Source: Symsagittifera roscoffensis (Eukaryota > Xenacoelomorpha > Acoela > Convolutidae). Taken from it: a stretch of 64,000 nucleotides of DNA. The position numbers and the translations under genes were made by a program. The notes under the pieces were generated by a model. It was not told where the DNA came from. It made no database searches and saw only the letters and a program-made list of their open reading frames with translations. Shown here piece by piece: positions 9,801 through 18,900 of this stretch (positions are counted from its first letter, which is position 1; every line of letters starts with the position of its first letter). Location of the stretch: contig NC_087068.1 in assembly GCF_963678635.1 (NCBI RefSeq), positions 14,263,872 to 14,327,871 on the forward strand, in the 5' to 3' direction.

Positions 9801-12720
9801 CAGGCCTCAGAAGGTAAACGTGAAGAGAGGTTCAACGAACGGACAGGTAGGGGAAGTGGAGATCGGCAAAGAATGGATCTCGAAGGCACATCAGGACATG
9901 GGCAAGCAAGTGACGAGTGATCCATTGGAGAGGAACAAGACGAGGAACACTTCCCGGACGTGGTGGGTGGCCCTCGAAACATTGAAGGAAATGGAGGACT
10001 GCTTGAAGAAGTTGGACAGTGGAATAGCTCGCAAGCGACGCAATTGGGCCACCCAGCAAAAAGCCGAGGTTAATAAGATAGAGATGGCAAGTCATCTGAA
10101 GAGGTCCTGGCAGAGTTTGTTGAAGGATCATTTTGAAGAGGCGATGAGGACATCCTCATCAGCACCGCCACTGATGGCGAACCCCTTCGTTAGAACTGCG
10201 GGACAATTAATGTTCACCTGGAGTCTGGTGGGAATAGAGTTGGAGACATTGACCTCGTATGACAGGCTGAAGTTGGGAAGCAAGAAGCTAGAGGTGTATC
10301 AGGCACTGATGCAACACGTGGCCAGGGACAATTCAGGCTTGAGCCTGGCTAGAAGAAAAGATGCCACATGTTTCTTGAGATGGATAATGTCAATGATGTC
10401 CGATAGCACCATCCTGGCATGCCACCAGAGAGCAAGTGGAAGTAAAACCATGGAGAGAAGAGTCTCAACGATCATCTTGAACGTATATCAGAGTACAGGA
10501 ATAGAGAAAGAAGATGGTTCCAGACTATCCTTGGAGAACCATCGAAAGCTGGACGAGGTACGGAGGTTCTCTAATAAGAAGTTCGAGGAAGAACATGATG
10601 TTCACCGTAACCTGGCCTCGTCAGAACAGTACTCGAGACTCAGTGAGAAGGGGGAATACCAATATGTGTCTGGAGTGATGGGAATAGCCTACAATCCCTT
10701 CTTAGACTCGGAAGCTGGAGGAGCCCACAGAAACCATGAGGTAGCGGAGCTACTGAAGTTTTGGACAGAAAGAATAATGGAAGTAGACGCGGTGGAAAAA
10801 GAGGGGCCGAGCCTGGGCCTGATTCTTGAGAAAACACCAGAGGTGATAAGCATACCGCGCTCAAACAAGAGAGTTGAAGTGAACATGGGCGGTGGAAATG
10901 GCTTGTTAACCACGAACTTGGGAGTGATATGGAAGCTACTAAGACCCTCCTGGTGTCCACATCCCCATGCGAGTCTAATCGAGGAAACCACCGAGCGAGT
11001 GAGGTTAGCACCAACGGAAGATGAAGATCTGGCGAAGTTGAGTGTGCTACATAAGCTAATCACGCCCCAGATGCAAGAGCCAAGCGAAAGGACGAGCGAC
11101 CCCGGGTCAGCAAAGAAATTGGAGCCGGGTAGCTGTCTGGATTCGACGTGTGGGAACGGAGAGCACATCTGCGATGGACGGTCATGCGTCAGAATACTGT
11201 CGTTTCAAAAAGAAGACCTGGTCACTTGGTTCGAAGACATCACAGAAAGGGAGAAAAGTGAAGTGCAAATAATAGCGGAATGTTACGCGAGAACCACGGT
11301 GAATATAGCGACAGCTCTCGGATTCTTCTCGAGAATGTGTGGTCTGCAGGCACTGGAGAGACTGGAATCTGAACATCATTTAGTGACGGCGTTGAGCGTA
11401 GAATCATGGCCCGGGGTGTTGCAGGTGACTCAAAAACACATCCGGAGCTGGAAAGTTGGTCTTGAGGCGGAAATGGGATTTCCCATGAGCGAAGCTTATG
11501 GCTTGCCATTGAACGCGAAATCGCTGATAGGGTCAATGATGGCCAACTTGTGCGGAAGTCACTACCCGCTACACATGGCGATGGTGGAGGTGTCCAGCCA
11601 GAGAATACTGGTGGACAAGGCCTTCTCAGTGCCCAAGTGCGTGAGGTTGGCTCGGATGTCGCATCACTCGCACAAGTTGTTGAGAAAAATCAAAGGGACA
11701 GTACCAAAAGAATTGAGAGATGACTTAAGCGAAATCTGGGGAGAAGATCTTCTGAAGTTGGAAAGAGAAAACACAAGCGATCACGAGAGACAAAACGTGA
11801 TCGGGAAACCTGTGGGAAGTACTCCGAACCTGGAAGACAACGACACGATGCACGAGAAAATGATGGAGCTTGAGCCTCTCTTGGAAGCCTCAGGGGAGCG
11901 TAATCTCAGGAGCATTGAGATCTCTCATGGGGAATGCCCATGCCACTGTTTGGCACAAACGGTGTGGTATCCAGATCACAAGAACCTTTGCCTGGTGTGG
12001 GATGTGGAAGAGATTCGGTCGATCGGACTACCGGATCACCGGCAGAAGGTGACGCTCTTAGTAGTGAGTACGATGTTAGCTCTGAGATGGATAGAAGAGA
12101 ATATAACGAAATATCGGGAGGCGACGACGCCAACGGCTGAGTCAATATACGCGATAGACTATAGCAGGAGACTCGAGTTGTTTGAGACTGCGTGCAAAGT
12201 ATTCGCCATACCGACGGAAGTCAGGCACGTATGGAGTCGCTTGAGGTACTTTCCATGGTTTCGGGCGACACTGACGTCTTGGTTGTACATGACAATGAAA
12301 GATCACATGAGAAAACATCAAAAAGAGTATCGACAGTTCCAGGCCGAGATTGGGCCGGAAGCTTTCAAGAGACCCCTGCTAACCCATCGTAATGCGATCA
12401 CGACAGGATGGAAAAGAGTGGGTAAGATGTCTAGAGACAATACCAAAGCGAGGGAGTCGATACTAGAGGAAGACCTGGCGAAGAACGTGAGCTTGAGCCT
12501 GCACAACTCCTTTTGCTTGAACCGAGAAGCTAGGGTGAAGGCACTACCCAACCAAGCAAAGAGGTTGCAGGAGCAGAGAAAATGGATGCGATCCTATGAA
12601 CAGCTGAAGGCTTGGGAGGAGATTGTGATTAGTTCCGATGATGAAGAGGAACTGTTGAGACAGTTTGCCGCATCTAGCACTTCAGGATGCAGTACCTCCA
12701 AGGCGAAGAGTACGAGATGA
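3841..12720 (+). CDS. ORF2: giant accessory protein with two SGNH-hydrolase-like domains (copy A; start codon lost)
   Basis: The open frame has 2959 codons and is homologous end to end with ORF2 of copy B. Its first aligned codon is TTG where copy B has ATG. No ATG exists between the upstream stop (3805) and here, and the first internal ATG is at about 3952. Seen in order: a short conserved N-terminal region; a charged coiled coil at residues ~145-235; an SGNH domain at ~410-585 with IIGDSLVR, SFAGA, VGTNDV and KDGIHFD; a second similar domain at ~835-1055 with VVIVAGSDF, FAGMNDH and IGDDH; a long middle region; an acidic low-complexity stretch at ~1640-1720; and a C-terminal third with Cys/His clusters (CGNGEHICDGRSC and HGECPCHC). 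No signal peptide or clear membrane anchor is seen, so an envelope role is unlikely. Esterase domains are known in ORF1 proteins of CR1/L2 LINEs. Function here is unknown. Confidence 0.85.
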   Translation: MADRFWNSVPAALRKPTLDELYRRLRDLDYTQIDERMAVMLNAILQLEDQGECRESATEAVLMIGYTTEGISNQEQTRWLSWNVDGGVRGFDLARNPGLNNNTEYGAGEFPLPTRPTVRSTSQSSSRVPSMSRMQQTTEAYPDLGVLKKELEKTQKERNKANLDRDQANLDREKVQLERDQAVNERDQALRLLEIQKAEHQQELRVRENVANRDQLKSELERIEQRQRELDAQKGARSNERVVTSSRPESRMEVDEAPRARGRFNLDREAREHMSEGLEVWIPNDVTPSLRNLETQPVRPLMDVVLPGYTPTSTSSGSQVSGASSRLKELGEKLQQQSRERSTRPELPPTWREQPVRNVVIASYKKNTEGNYHMHNRLDWSAEQGARRDCFHDAAWMEYLAPPRVPEGAVHLIIGDSLVRVLTQIRSHWQTGVLSFAGAATPQMLATLDMLGMTKVYTVTLMVGTNDVSRGEARKVTRLCDKMSCLLEELRIQMDPILLTVCTVPYNMMFDQHALEMNQKVRSLNKVIRDIHRKSVLPLRLLDIAERMEKKGFPEDTSKDGIHFDRPRGAEWLNDVFQEHINTLEADLLETAQFTLGPPPNPPFLASRALAGRLGARVDTRDSSRSNQTRLQSATPMESEEVESSTPPGSAMSSVVVADGRREKKSMETARLRYPEKVKELDLESLECRRELAETLGIERVSHEDLNRHHCVDWLKAHEAHFSRAKLMETTDLTGIPTKTIMGPINYRPLKLLGSPGLIIEPPKHRTGIARIRLATPAQLKVVDKLLNPGGMELPDAAYEGPKLAEDPRYGKPCGGTQLAKTLAVYDRADPAAARVVIVAGSDFEGTSPKLFWPETLVYSLPGAELNQMLTLVAAIKSEMPCEPELLLFAGMNDHLHAMGLLERLKGKEIPTSRKIWEAIQALFAAMNEVQENVASRFGSKTKVVFTTSPGYANMPPALQFVYAVLILIAEGSEWRILMAAPNRELEPSNLRLYKSELPAAWADISHALRGFYGLADVLIVLDEVLLLEISNFARQLKFSPVIGDDHPAINQLTASLWFRSMDVKVANSTSRSRGPSNERRNVVETEKQLESMKYRLTQENGWWPFLTPRLENVTNKTREEAPLLVKQIWSFLEKQLELAETRDMTVARFVSAANEVTIGGFWREHANGELKTRRDYEILKFLSPCWEKEFLAGVFGTTATIFGAFVQEILGMSISLLLALYLVYPRYLFNMGPAYMFSRGVETLRVDGYLALVLLTHGELVSFHRLMEYGEPLSMGRVHTSIETSSYKCAAGLKTLLVQYLMMQNRYMTGEDENPTSREEWEKANRGMPLLTDLCLAMRSDPMGIIRGLEEVVTCIYGPAVTYAFPDPLVITYRHSVTHLSLISVLDGTALNWCQQEVLRARMSNTVLFGKVKDAEMMVCNFRGQMQCRMGGKREGPIEMYPKFWNLNPLTADGREVLRIPAWKECFALFKRELEAIMEKEILPATMPEFPTVRRMTLGMNSPLVVPSIMAKMMTEETQRHFTDGWDPLFIGYTAAVYFHTSEMKVNSWTTQAKKSRGSQPPGYEVRKVLRTLEKEGLENMLPIWDDGRMIVMEGHVALVDEMKFATRKYKAPYGLEQVEVTQEGTELDAAGQLHVALTEYKKLDPTTPSPLSVDTPGDKRSGPVEDRFKRILERRRNESEEESMDETLSEAGEDMEVGNTPEPGPSGEELTTQELLKDLSEENWADTATPPLNPSPRKNLELPLAGETFNMGMLLLSSEEREKNTFEGNRDIFLGSLEDDAWQEFLEEFNREVGSETTLDKFKKELWDAVVRFGEPLLIGTGLDEKARKELLNKLVELRNARSKTKKEKCEDSSTLKQKTVDKMVDDIRRDKVGTINMIKSTNILKARAGGRQELEGVDGEVESMMIATTPSSRDVKTRKRKREVEGWGSPSVDAVSEGNLRETAPIVLARCKTAAYKNSSELRKPLEVEKEIEVSASSTSEEDFRPQKVNVKRGSTNGQVGEVEIGKEWISKAHQDMGKQVTSDPLERNKTRNTSRTWWVALETLKEMEDCLKKLDSGIARKRRNWATQQKAEVNKIEMASHLKRSWQSLLKDHFEEAMRTSSSAPPLMANPFVRTAGQLMFTWSLVGIELETLTSYDRLKLGSKKLEVYQALMQHVARDNSGLSLARRKDATCFLRWIMSMMSDSTILACHQRASGSKTMERRVSTIILNVYQSTGIEKEDGSRLSLENHRKLDEVRRFSNKKFEEEHDVHRNLASSEQYSRLSEKGEYQYVSGVMGIAYNPFLDSEAGGAHRNHEVAELLKFWTERIMEVDAVEKEGPSLGLILEKTPEVISIPRSNKRVEVNMGGGNGLLTTNLGVIWKLLRPSWCPHPHASLIEETTERVRLAPTEDEDLAKLSVLHKLITPQMQEPSERTSDPGSAKKLEPGSCLDSTCGNGEHICDGRSCVRILSFQKEDLVTWFEDITEREKSEVQIIAECYARTTVNIATALGFFSRMCGLQALERLESEHHLVTALSVESWPGVLQVTQKHIRSWKVGLEAEMGFPMSEAYGLPLNAKSLIGSMMANLCGSHYPLHMAMVEVSSQRILVDKAFSVPKCVRLARMSHHSHKLLRKIKGTVPKELRDDLSEIWGEDLLKLERENTSDHERQNVIGKPVGSTPNLEDNDTMHEKMMELEPLLEASGERNLRSIEISHGECPCHCLAQTVWYPDHKNLCLVWDVEEIRSIGLPDHRQKVTLLVVSTMLALRWIEENITKYREATTPTAESIYAIDYSRRLELFETACKVFAIPTEVRHVWSRLRYFPWFRATLTSWLYMTMKDHMRKHQKEYRQFQAEIGPEAFKRPLLTHRNAITTGWKRVGKMSRDNTKARESILEEDLAKNVSLSLHNSFCLNREARVKALPNQAKRLQEQRKWMRSYEQLKAWEEIVISSDDEEELLRQFAASSTSGCSTSKAKSTR

Positions 12721-13150
12721 ATGGGCAAATCGGATGGATCTTGAGTCTTGAGAGGGAAGGGTGGCTTGAGCGTGGATCCGAGTGAAACTTGGATTCACGA
12801 AAAAGAAATTTTAACAAAGCAAATATTGTTACTAATATACTATATTTATTATATAAATCGAAATGCTGCATGACAATTTCCTGATTGAATAGGACAAAAG
12901 AGATTTTAAAATGATTGGCTTGAAAAGCGAAAATTCAAGGGTGCAGGTGTATGCAGATTTTGGTTGCTGTTTAGCAATAGTGTGGAAATTTTAAATGGCT
13001 GTGAATTTTGGGGTGTAGATAAGCTTAAATCTGCTGCAAACTTCTGTAAATGACCACTGGCACTGTATCTTGAGCAACACTGGGTTTTTCTGGGACTCAC
13101 TGGCAGAAGACAGCGCGCGATGGGGACATCGATCTCGAGTCCGGGGAGTA
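12721..13150 (+). other. 3' untranslated region and polypurine tract (copy A)
   Basis: This follows the ORF2 stop and runs to the 3' LTR. Near the end, CGAT (13118-13121), loop GGGGAC and ATCG (13128-13131) form a short hairpin, followed by GAGTCCGGGGAGTA (13137-13150). The LTR starts directly after it. This matches the copy B arrangement, where the purine-rich run also ends in GGGGAGTA at the LTR edge. The rest shows no gene. Confidence 0.75.
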
Positions 13151-14077
13151 TTTGCCAGTCGGTCATATTTGGAAGTTTGACCTTGAGAGGAGCAAAAAAC
13201 ACTTGATTTTGGAGTGAAATTTAATTTTCCAAAATTTCGAATGGAACCTGTCATGCACGATTTTCTCGCGAGAACTGAAAATCAGAAAAAGAAGTTAGAA
13301 CAATTTCAGAACAATTTCAGAACAATTGAGTCGCATACGCGGGAAAGTCGCAAGAAAAAGCAGTAGGAAATTGCTATTCGCAATTTCCATCACTATAATA
13401 ATCGAGAGTAGAGCTGTCCCATCTGTGACAGAGACGAGAGTATTCCCTCGAATTGGATTATAACGACTGGAGTATTATTCGGAACTGGACTAGAGTGAAC
13501 CTTCGGTGGAAAGGTGGACAGCTTGAGTGTCCTAATGGTTCACAAGAAAACTATTGTCTAGAGTATAAACTCGTTCTCATTGTTCAAACTATAAAACATT
13601 AGACTCATTTAGTTACGTTATTTAATTCTTGAGTTAACTACCGACTGGATTATTTCCCACTTCTTGAGCGTGCTACTATGTGAGTACAAATTTAAATTCC
13701 TAGAGTGTGTTTTATGATTGTTATGTTGAGGTAAGGCGAGTTTTAGGTTGATCCATCTGAAATGGATCAAAGTTCCACTGTCTAATAAAAAGTAACTTAA
13801 CGGATTGTTCCAACCCGGTTTTTAACGGCGTTCATGTATTTTGGGTATCTAGAGACCTAAGTATGGGGACGTTTCTAATTCTAGAGTGGGGGGATATTTT
13901 AGTAGTAGCCTTTAAGCTGTAACGGGTCGTAGTCTCATGTCACAAGCGAACCGAACTGGCTCCGACCGTTCTTGAGGTAGAAAAACACAAGAGATGGTGT
14001 CCCTGACCCTTGAGCCAGTGGTTATAGGGCCTATTTTTCTTAAGCCTCATGTGTGACTGCAGTAGACGAATGTTACA
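13151..14077 (+). repeat. 3' LTR of copy A
   Basis: It starts right after the polypurine tract with TTTGCC, where copy B has TGTGCC, and ends GACGAATGTTACA, matching the copy B LTR end GGCGAATGTTACA. Length is about 927 bp, against 886 bp in copy B. The two LTR types share their ends and a few short blocks only (for example GATCCATCT..AATGGATC near 13750, comparable to CAATCCATCTCCAATGGAT in B). CTTGAG occurs about six times within it. The partner 5' LTR lies outside the window. Confidence 0.8.
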
Positions 14078-14337
14078 TACTTTCTGGCTTTTAATGATAT
14101 TATCATGAATGATATTATCATTAAATGAGAAAATTTGTAATGCTAATCATGGATATATTTGATATATTTGATATATTACAATTTGACTTACACTGGTACA
14201 TTTGAAAATATTTTCAACTGTCAAATAAAGTTTTTTTTTTGTTTTTTTTTGTAGTATCGCAAGTGATACGAAACTACGCTTCGCCTGTGTTAAAAAGTTT
14301 CTTTTTATCTCTCTAATGTGGTTTCAAAGAATATGTT
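14078..14337. other. 260-bp spacer between the two converging retrotransposons
   Basis: AT-rich DNA that belongs to neither element. It holds two direct copies of AATGATATTATCAT (about 14094-14125), three GATATATTT-like units, a long T run, and one copy of the dispersed motif GTATCGCAAG...CGCTTCGCCTGTGTT (14254-14291). There is no gene. Confidence 0.8.
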
Positions 14338-15223
14338 TGTAACATTCGCCCAAATATCACACAGCGACGGAGCGTAGAAAAAGTACCTATTGACGACTGG
14401 CAGGCGTCAGTTACCTTAATTCCACTCGTTTTTCACCGTCTCGACCTTGCCAGTTGATTTTCTGGTCTGTCTAGGGCAAAGTAAAAAGTTACTATTTTTA
14501 GGCCATCAGTCAAACGACTTTTGATCAGCTTTCGTTTGCATGCGAACACAACCACATAGCTGAGTCTCGGATCCTCAGACTACGTGATTGTCATTAAAAA
14601 CACGGCTCGAACAACCTATTTTTATATGTTTTTGTGTGACAGTTTTATATTAAATCCATTGGAGATGGATTGACCCTTTCCTTTCTCTATCTACTCATAC
14701 TCTGAAATATCAAATAATATCGGTGTTTAATTAATATCTAGGACATTCCAGCAACTGTTATAGCTAGTTTACACAGTCCCTTCACATATAACAGTCTCTG
14801 GGGGACCAAGCCTCCGCTCCCGTGATTTTCTTGAGATAACACTCTTATCTCCTATATTTCGTGTCCCGGGAGGGTTCCGTGGTATTTCTCTTCCCCCCAC
14901 CGAAGCCTCCGTCTCCACAAATATCTCTCACTAAGGTCCTTATCGTGTGTTATTGCCACGATAAGAGGCTCCGTAATTTTCTCGTCTCGGATACAACCGT
15001 TTGTCACAAAATATGGCGTCGTTCTGATTTTTCTCTATTTTATTCAAAATGGCCGTCTTTTTTCTATTTCTCAGAAATGTTCTCCTTCAAATCGAAATTT
15101 TAAAATTAAAAATTCCAGAACATTCTGACCCTCCGTCGCAACACTTTTTTGTTCGTAAGGCCTTTAGTCACTTTTATTTCCGTCGCGGGAAGGTTATGCT
15201 GTGTCATCCGGCGGAATGGCACA
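14338..15223 (-). repeat. 3' LTR of copy B
   Basis: This is the downstream LTR in the sense direction. It shows no difference from the other LTR that I can find, at a constant offset of 23,556 bp. The sense strand contains AATAAA near 15175 and 15040, and ATATAAAAAT at about 14618-14627, a TATA-like sequence some 600 bp into the LTR. U3, R and U5 limits cannot be set by eye. Confidence 0.95.
14618..14627 (-). promoter_or_regulatory. TATA-like sequence in LTR (also at 38174-38183)
   Basis: The minus strand reads ATATAAAAAT. It is the best TATA match in the LTR and leaves about 250 bp downstream for R and U5. The assignment rests on the motif alone. Confidence 0.3.
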
Positions 15224-15261
15224 TACTCCCCGGACAAATCTCCATCAATGTCCCTATTGAT
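15224..15261 (-). promoter_or_regulatory. 3' polypurine tract with upstream hairpin (copy B)
   Basis: On the sense strand ATCAAT (15256-15261), loop AGGGAC and ATTGAT (15244-15249) form a 6-bp hairpin. Then GGAGATTTGTCCGGGGAGTA runs to the LTR edge at 15224. The position directly before the LTR fits a plus-strand primer. The same unit occurs mid-element at 25878-25916 with compensatory changes in the stem. Confidence 0.8.
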
Positions 15262-15970
15262 CGCACAACACCGGGTTATCGTCAAGTAGGTATCCAGTTT
15301 TCTGTAACCAATCTTACAAATCGCATAAGAGAATGAAATTTATCTACTCCACCTCAACTCACTACGTGTTCACAAATGGCATCGTACTACACCTCACTGC
15401 CTTTCAACATTTTCACAAAATTTGCACCATGAGGAGTGTCCTAGATAAAATTTCTTTTCTGACTACTTACGTCATCTTGCCATAAAACTTCTTTTCGCTT
15501 CTGATTAAAAAGTGGGACGTGGCACGGCCACGCACCCGTTAAAATTAACTTAACTTCACTCACCAAGTATAATTAGTCATTTATGCGGTCCTTTCAATAT
15601 TAAAACTAAGAAACTCTGTGGCTAGGAAAGTTCTTGAGTTACCCACCCTTCTCGAGCGAATTTACTCAAACTTACCATGTCGCCACACAGTGAATTTGTG
15701 TCTTACACAGGTTAAAAACTTCAGTCGTGAATAAATAGGTAAATATACTCACCTATGTTCCTTATATACATACATAGATAGTAGTAACTAAAATCAACAA
15801 TTTCAACAATTTTAACAATTGCAACAATTTTCAAAGTTTGGTCTGACCAAACTAAATCAAAACAAAAAGTTTAACAAGTTCAATAATCAAAACTTGGTTG
15901 ATTGGTTTAAGTTTTAGCACACAAATACAATCAAGTTTTTCTCTCCTTCTCTTCTCTTCTTTGGTCATCT
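15262..15970 (-). other. 3' untranslated region of copy B
   Basis: The 709 bp between the ORF2 stop and the polypurine-tract hairpin carry no recognisable gene. The part next to ORF2 (15780-15960) is simple sequence rich in CAATTTT and AACAA units. Confidence 0.7.
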
Positions 15971-18900
15971 TCACTCCATCATTTCTCCATCCTGATGTTC
16001 AGCGTCACTGTCTTCCAGAACTTTCTCTAACATGTCCAGAGAGTTGCGGGCCGTGCCCCAACCCTCCTGCTCCAACAGCCTCGGTTTGCAACAAGGTAGT
16101 AAGTCCACATTCACCTTCTGCTCCCGGTTCCTGCAAAAGCTGTTGTGAAGACACAGGCTCACGTTTCGTTCTAGGTCAGCTCTTAAGACCTCTTTCTTTT
16201 CATCTTCAGTAACACAAGGCGCTCCAGCTACTCGCTTCACCGCAGTGGTGACCGCGTTTCTATGCGTCAGGAAAGCTCTCTTATAGGCTCCTGGTCCTAT
16301 GTCTAGCTGGAAAGATTGATAGGCTTCCGTGTTCCTTGACATGTGACGCTTCGCGCGTTCATACATCCAAGATGTCATCACTGCACGGAACCAAGGCATC
16401 AATCTTTGCCTTGACCATATTCTTTCAATGGCTTTAGGTATTCTCAGAACCTTGCAAGTGGTTCTGAAAAGATCCAATTCACTACTCATTTTCACGTTGC
16501 TCAGCTGTTCAGGAGTCGGCACGGCCATCTCCTGCTCATTTGTGTCCGCATAAGCCTCCAACCATCTCACTGCTAGCATGGCGCTAACCACCACGATTGA
16601 CACTGGTTGATTCTGATCGGGCAACCCCGTGGAGTACAACTCCTCCACGTCCCAAATTAGGATCAGGTTCCCACGTTTGGGGTACCACAACGTCTGCGCT
16701 AAGCAGTGGCAAGGATACTCCCCGTGGGTTCTCACTATGTTCCTTCGGGTCCGATACCCTGAGGCTCCCAGCAACGGTTCCACTTCCATCAGGATTCTAT
16801 GTAGATCGTCTTTCTCTTCTATGGTGGGGAATTCAGTGGGTAACGCTCCACTCGCTTTCTGCTTCTGGAACTCACTCACGTTGCCTTCGTTCAGCATCAT
16901 GAACTCTTCACCCACAACGTCTTGCAACTCGCCTTCGGATCTCTTCGGGACTGCCCGAAAGATCTTTGCCAACAAGTCATATGACCTCTCTGACATTCTG
17001 GCCAACCTCACGCATTTTGGCACAGAGAAAAGCTGGTCAACCAACACCTGTTGCGTCCTCGCATCCATCACCACCATGTGCGTAGGATACTTGCCATTGC
17101 AGTATGGCGCAGAGCTTGAACCCACCATATATTTTGAACCAGTAGGTCTGTGATAGGCTTCACTATCCCTCAGATTCATTTCATTTTCTAGGGCTTCTCG
17201 CCAGCCCCCAATCTTTTGCTCTGTCTGCAATGCTCCAGGGAATATTTCCACGCTGAGGGACGTCACTAGCTCATGGGCACGCTCCAAGCGCTCGAGCGAT
17301 TCTATCGAACTCGTCATGCTACAAAATCCCAAGGCTGTGATCAGGTTTACGTCCGTCACCCCATGGCAGTCTGCGACCAATTCCATGGCACTCTTATCTG
17401 ACATGCTTAATCTTCCATACAATCGTGCCAGTTGTCGATGCTGCTCGCTCAGCGTAATCAGGCAGTGTCCCACGTTACAAACATGTCCTTCCATCCCACT
17501 GTGTTGAGCCAAGCATGTGCCTTGCTCCAACCAATCACTCGACGTACCTTCCTCGGACAGCTCCGTGGACGGGTTGCTCTTCTTCTTCATCAATCTCATG
17601 CTTAGCAGGTGATGTATCATAGCCAGATCATGTAAACTCGCATCATCATCCCTTTCCAATATGACATCCGCGGTCATGTCCCAGATTAAGCCTGCGTTAG
17701 GATGGGGACACCAGGAAGGCTTCATGAGTTCCCACATCACCACTAGACTGGTTTTCAAGGGACCGTCCCAAGAACCACAATCAAAACTCACTTGCCCTTT
17801 TAGCTCGGGAATCGAGGGTTCGACTACTCGTTCCTCCAAAATAATTCCCAGCTTGGGTTGTTCCACCATCAGCATTCCGATCTCCTTAATTCGTTCAACC
17901 CAGAAGTTGAGCACTGTGACCTGCTCGTAGTCGAAGTATGCTTCCCTGGCTTCTTCGTTCACGAAGGGATTATACGCCATCCCTGGTATGCCAGACACGT
18001 ATTGGAACGACTTCAGTCTCCCTAGGGTTGCAAACTCTTTTTGTCCTCTGACCGCTTCAATCAAGTCTCGACTCACTTTCAATTCTTTGTTGGAGTATCT
18101 TCTCACTTCTTCCAACTTGCGATAGCTTTCCATATCATTCGACTCCTTGTTTGGCACGGTCAATGGCATGTCCTGATATAGCTCTAGGAGAGCTCTAAGG
18201 AAGTACCTTTCGCAATCAACTCCCTCTTGCCGAATGATCTTTACACATTCTCCCAACACAGGAGTGGGGATGCGATCCACCACAAACCTGACAAAGCAAA
18301 GGGCATCCTTCCGTTTAGCCCATGCTATCGCTGAATCGTCTTTTGAGATCAATGTCCGTAAAGCTTCCATCAATTCTAGCTCCTGTTCTCGTGATTTCGA
18401 GTCGTTGCTGGCTTCATACTCCGCCCTTTTGATGCCCATCAAGCACCAAGCCAGTCGTACTTGCAGATCAGTTCTCACGCAAGGATGAGCCAGGTATGCT
18501 GCTACAGTCGCAGGTGCATTCATCGTCTCATCAAAGTATTTCTGGAGGGCCGCCCTCCAAGAAAGCTCTAGCAACTTTTCTAATCCAATTTCGTTCGCTT
18601 CTGATGACATTACTGTCCCATATTCTTTTCGATTGAAGTTGGAGTTCTCCGTAAGCCCCTTCAAGTATTCTTGCATGGCTGGCTTCTCGTTCCAAGCCAT
18701 CAGGTGCCCTCTCGCGGAGTTCCTCGCTTTCAACATTTCCACATAACCCCCTGCCGGATCCCCCATGTGGACCGATTCCGGCACGGTTATTCGACTGTAC
18801 TCGACCACGTCGAGTTGTCCTTCCAGTTTCAACTTGGCCATGTTGATTCGCGAGGGCCTGTAATCTTCAAGTCCTCCAGATCCACATTGACTGATTACTT

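Larger units (their letters stand above)
1..14077 (+). mobile_element. Giant Ty3/Gypsy-type LTR retrotransposon, copy A (5' part outside window)
   Basis: The order is the 3' part of gag-pol (3-3332), a 508-bp spacer, ORF2 (3841-12720), a 3' untranslated region, a polypurine tract ending at 13150 and a 3' LTR (13151-14077). Homology to copy B along the whole length fixes the identity and the boundaries. The gag, protease, RT and RNase H parts and the 5' LTR lie left of the window. Integrase is very similar to copy B at protein level, while ORF2 and the LTR are strongly diverged, so A and B are related subfamilies rather than recent sisters. ORF2 lacks an ATG at the position used in copy B, so this copy may not be fully functional. 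The LTR pair cannot be compared for age because only one is visible. Confidence 0.93.

Noticed and set aside
3841..12720. ORF2 as an envelope glycoprotein
   Set aside because: There is no signal peptide, no furin site with fusion peptide, no C-terminal membrane anchor and few regularly spaced Cys. Hydrophobic stretches near residue 1200 lie mid-protein and are not clean membrane segments.
14861..15103. 80-codon frame present in both LTRs (also 38417-38659)
   Set aside because: It is antisense to the element and identical only because the LTRs are identical. No protein features are seen.
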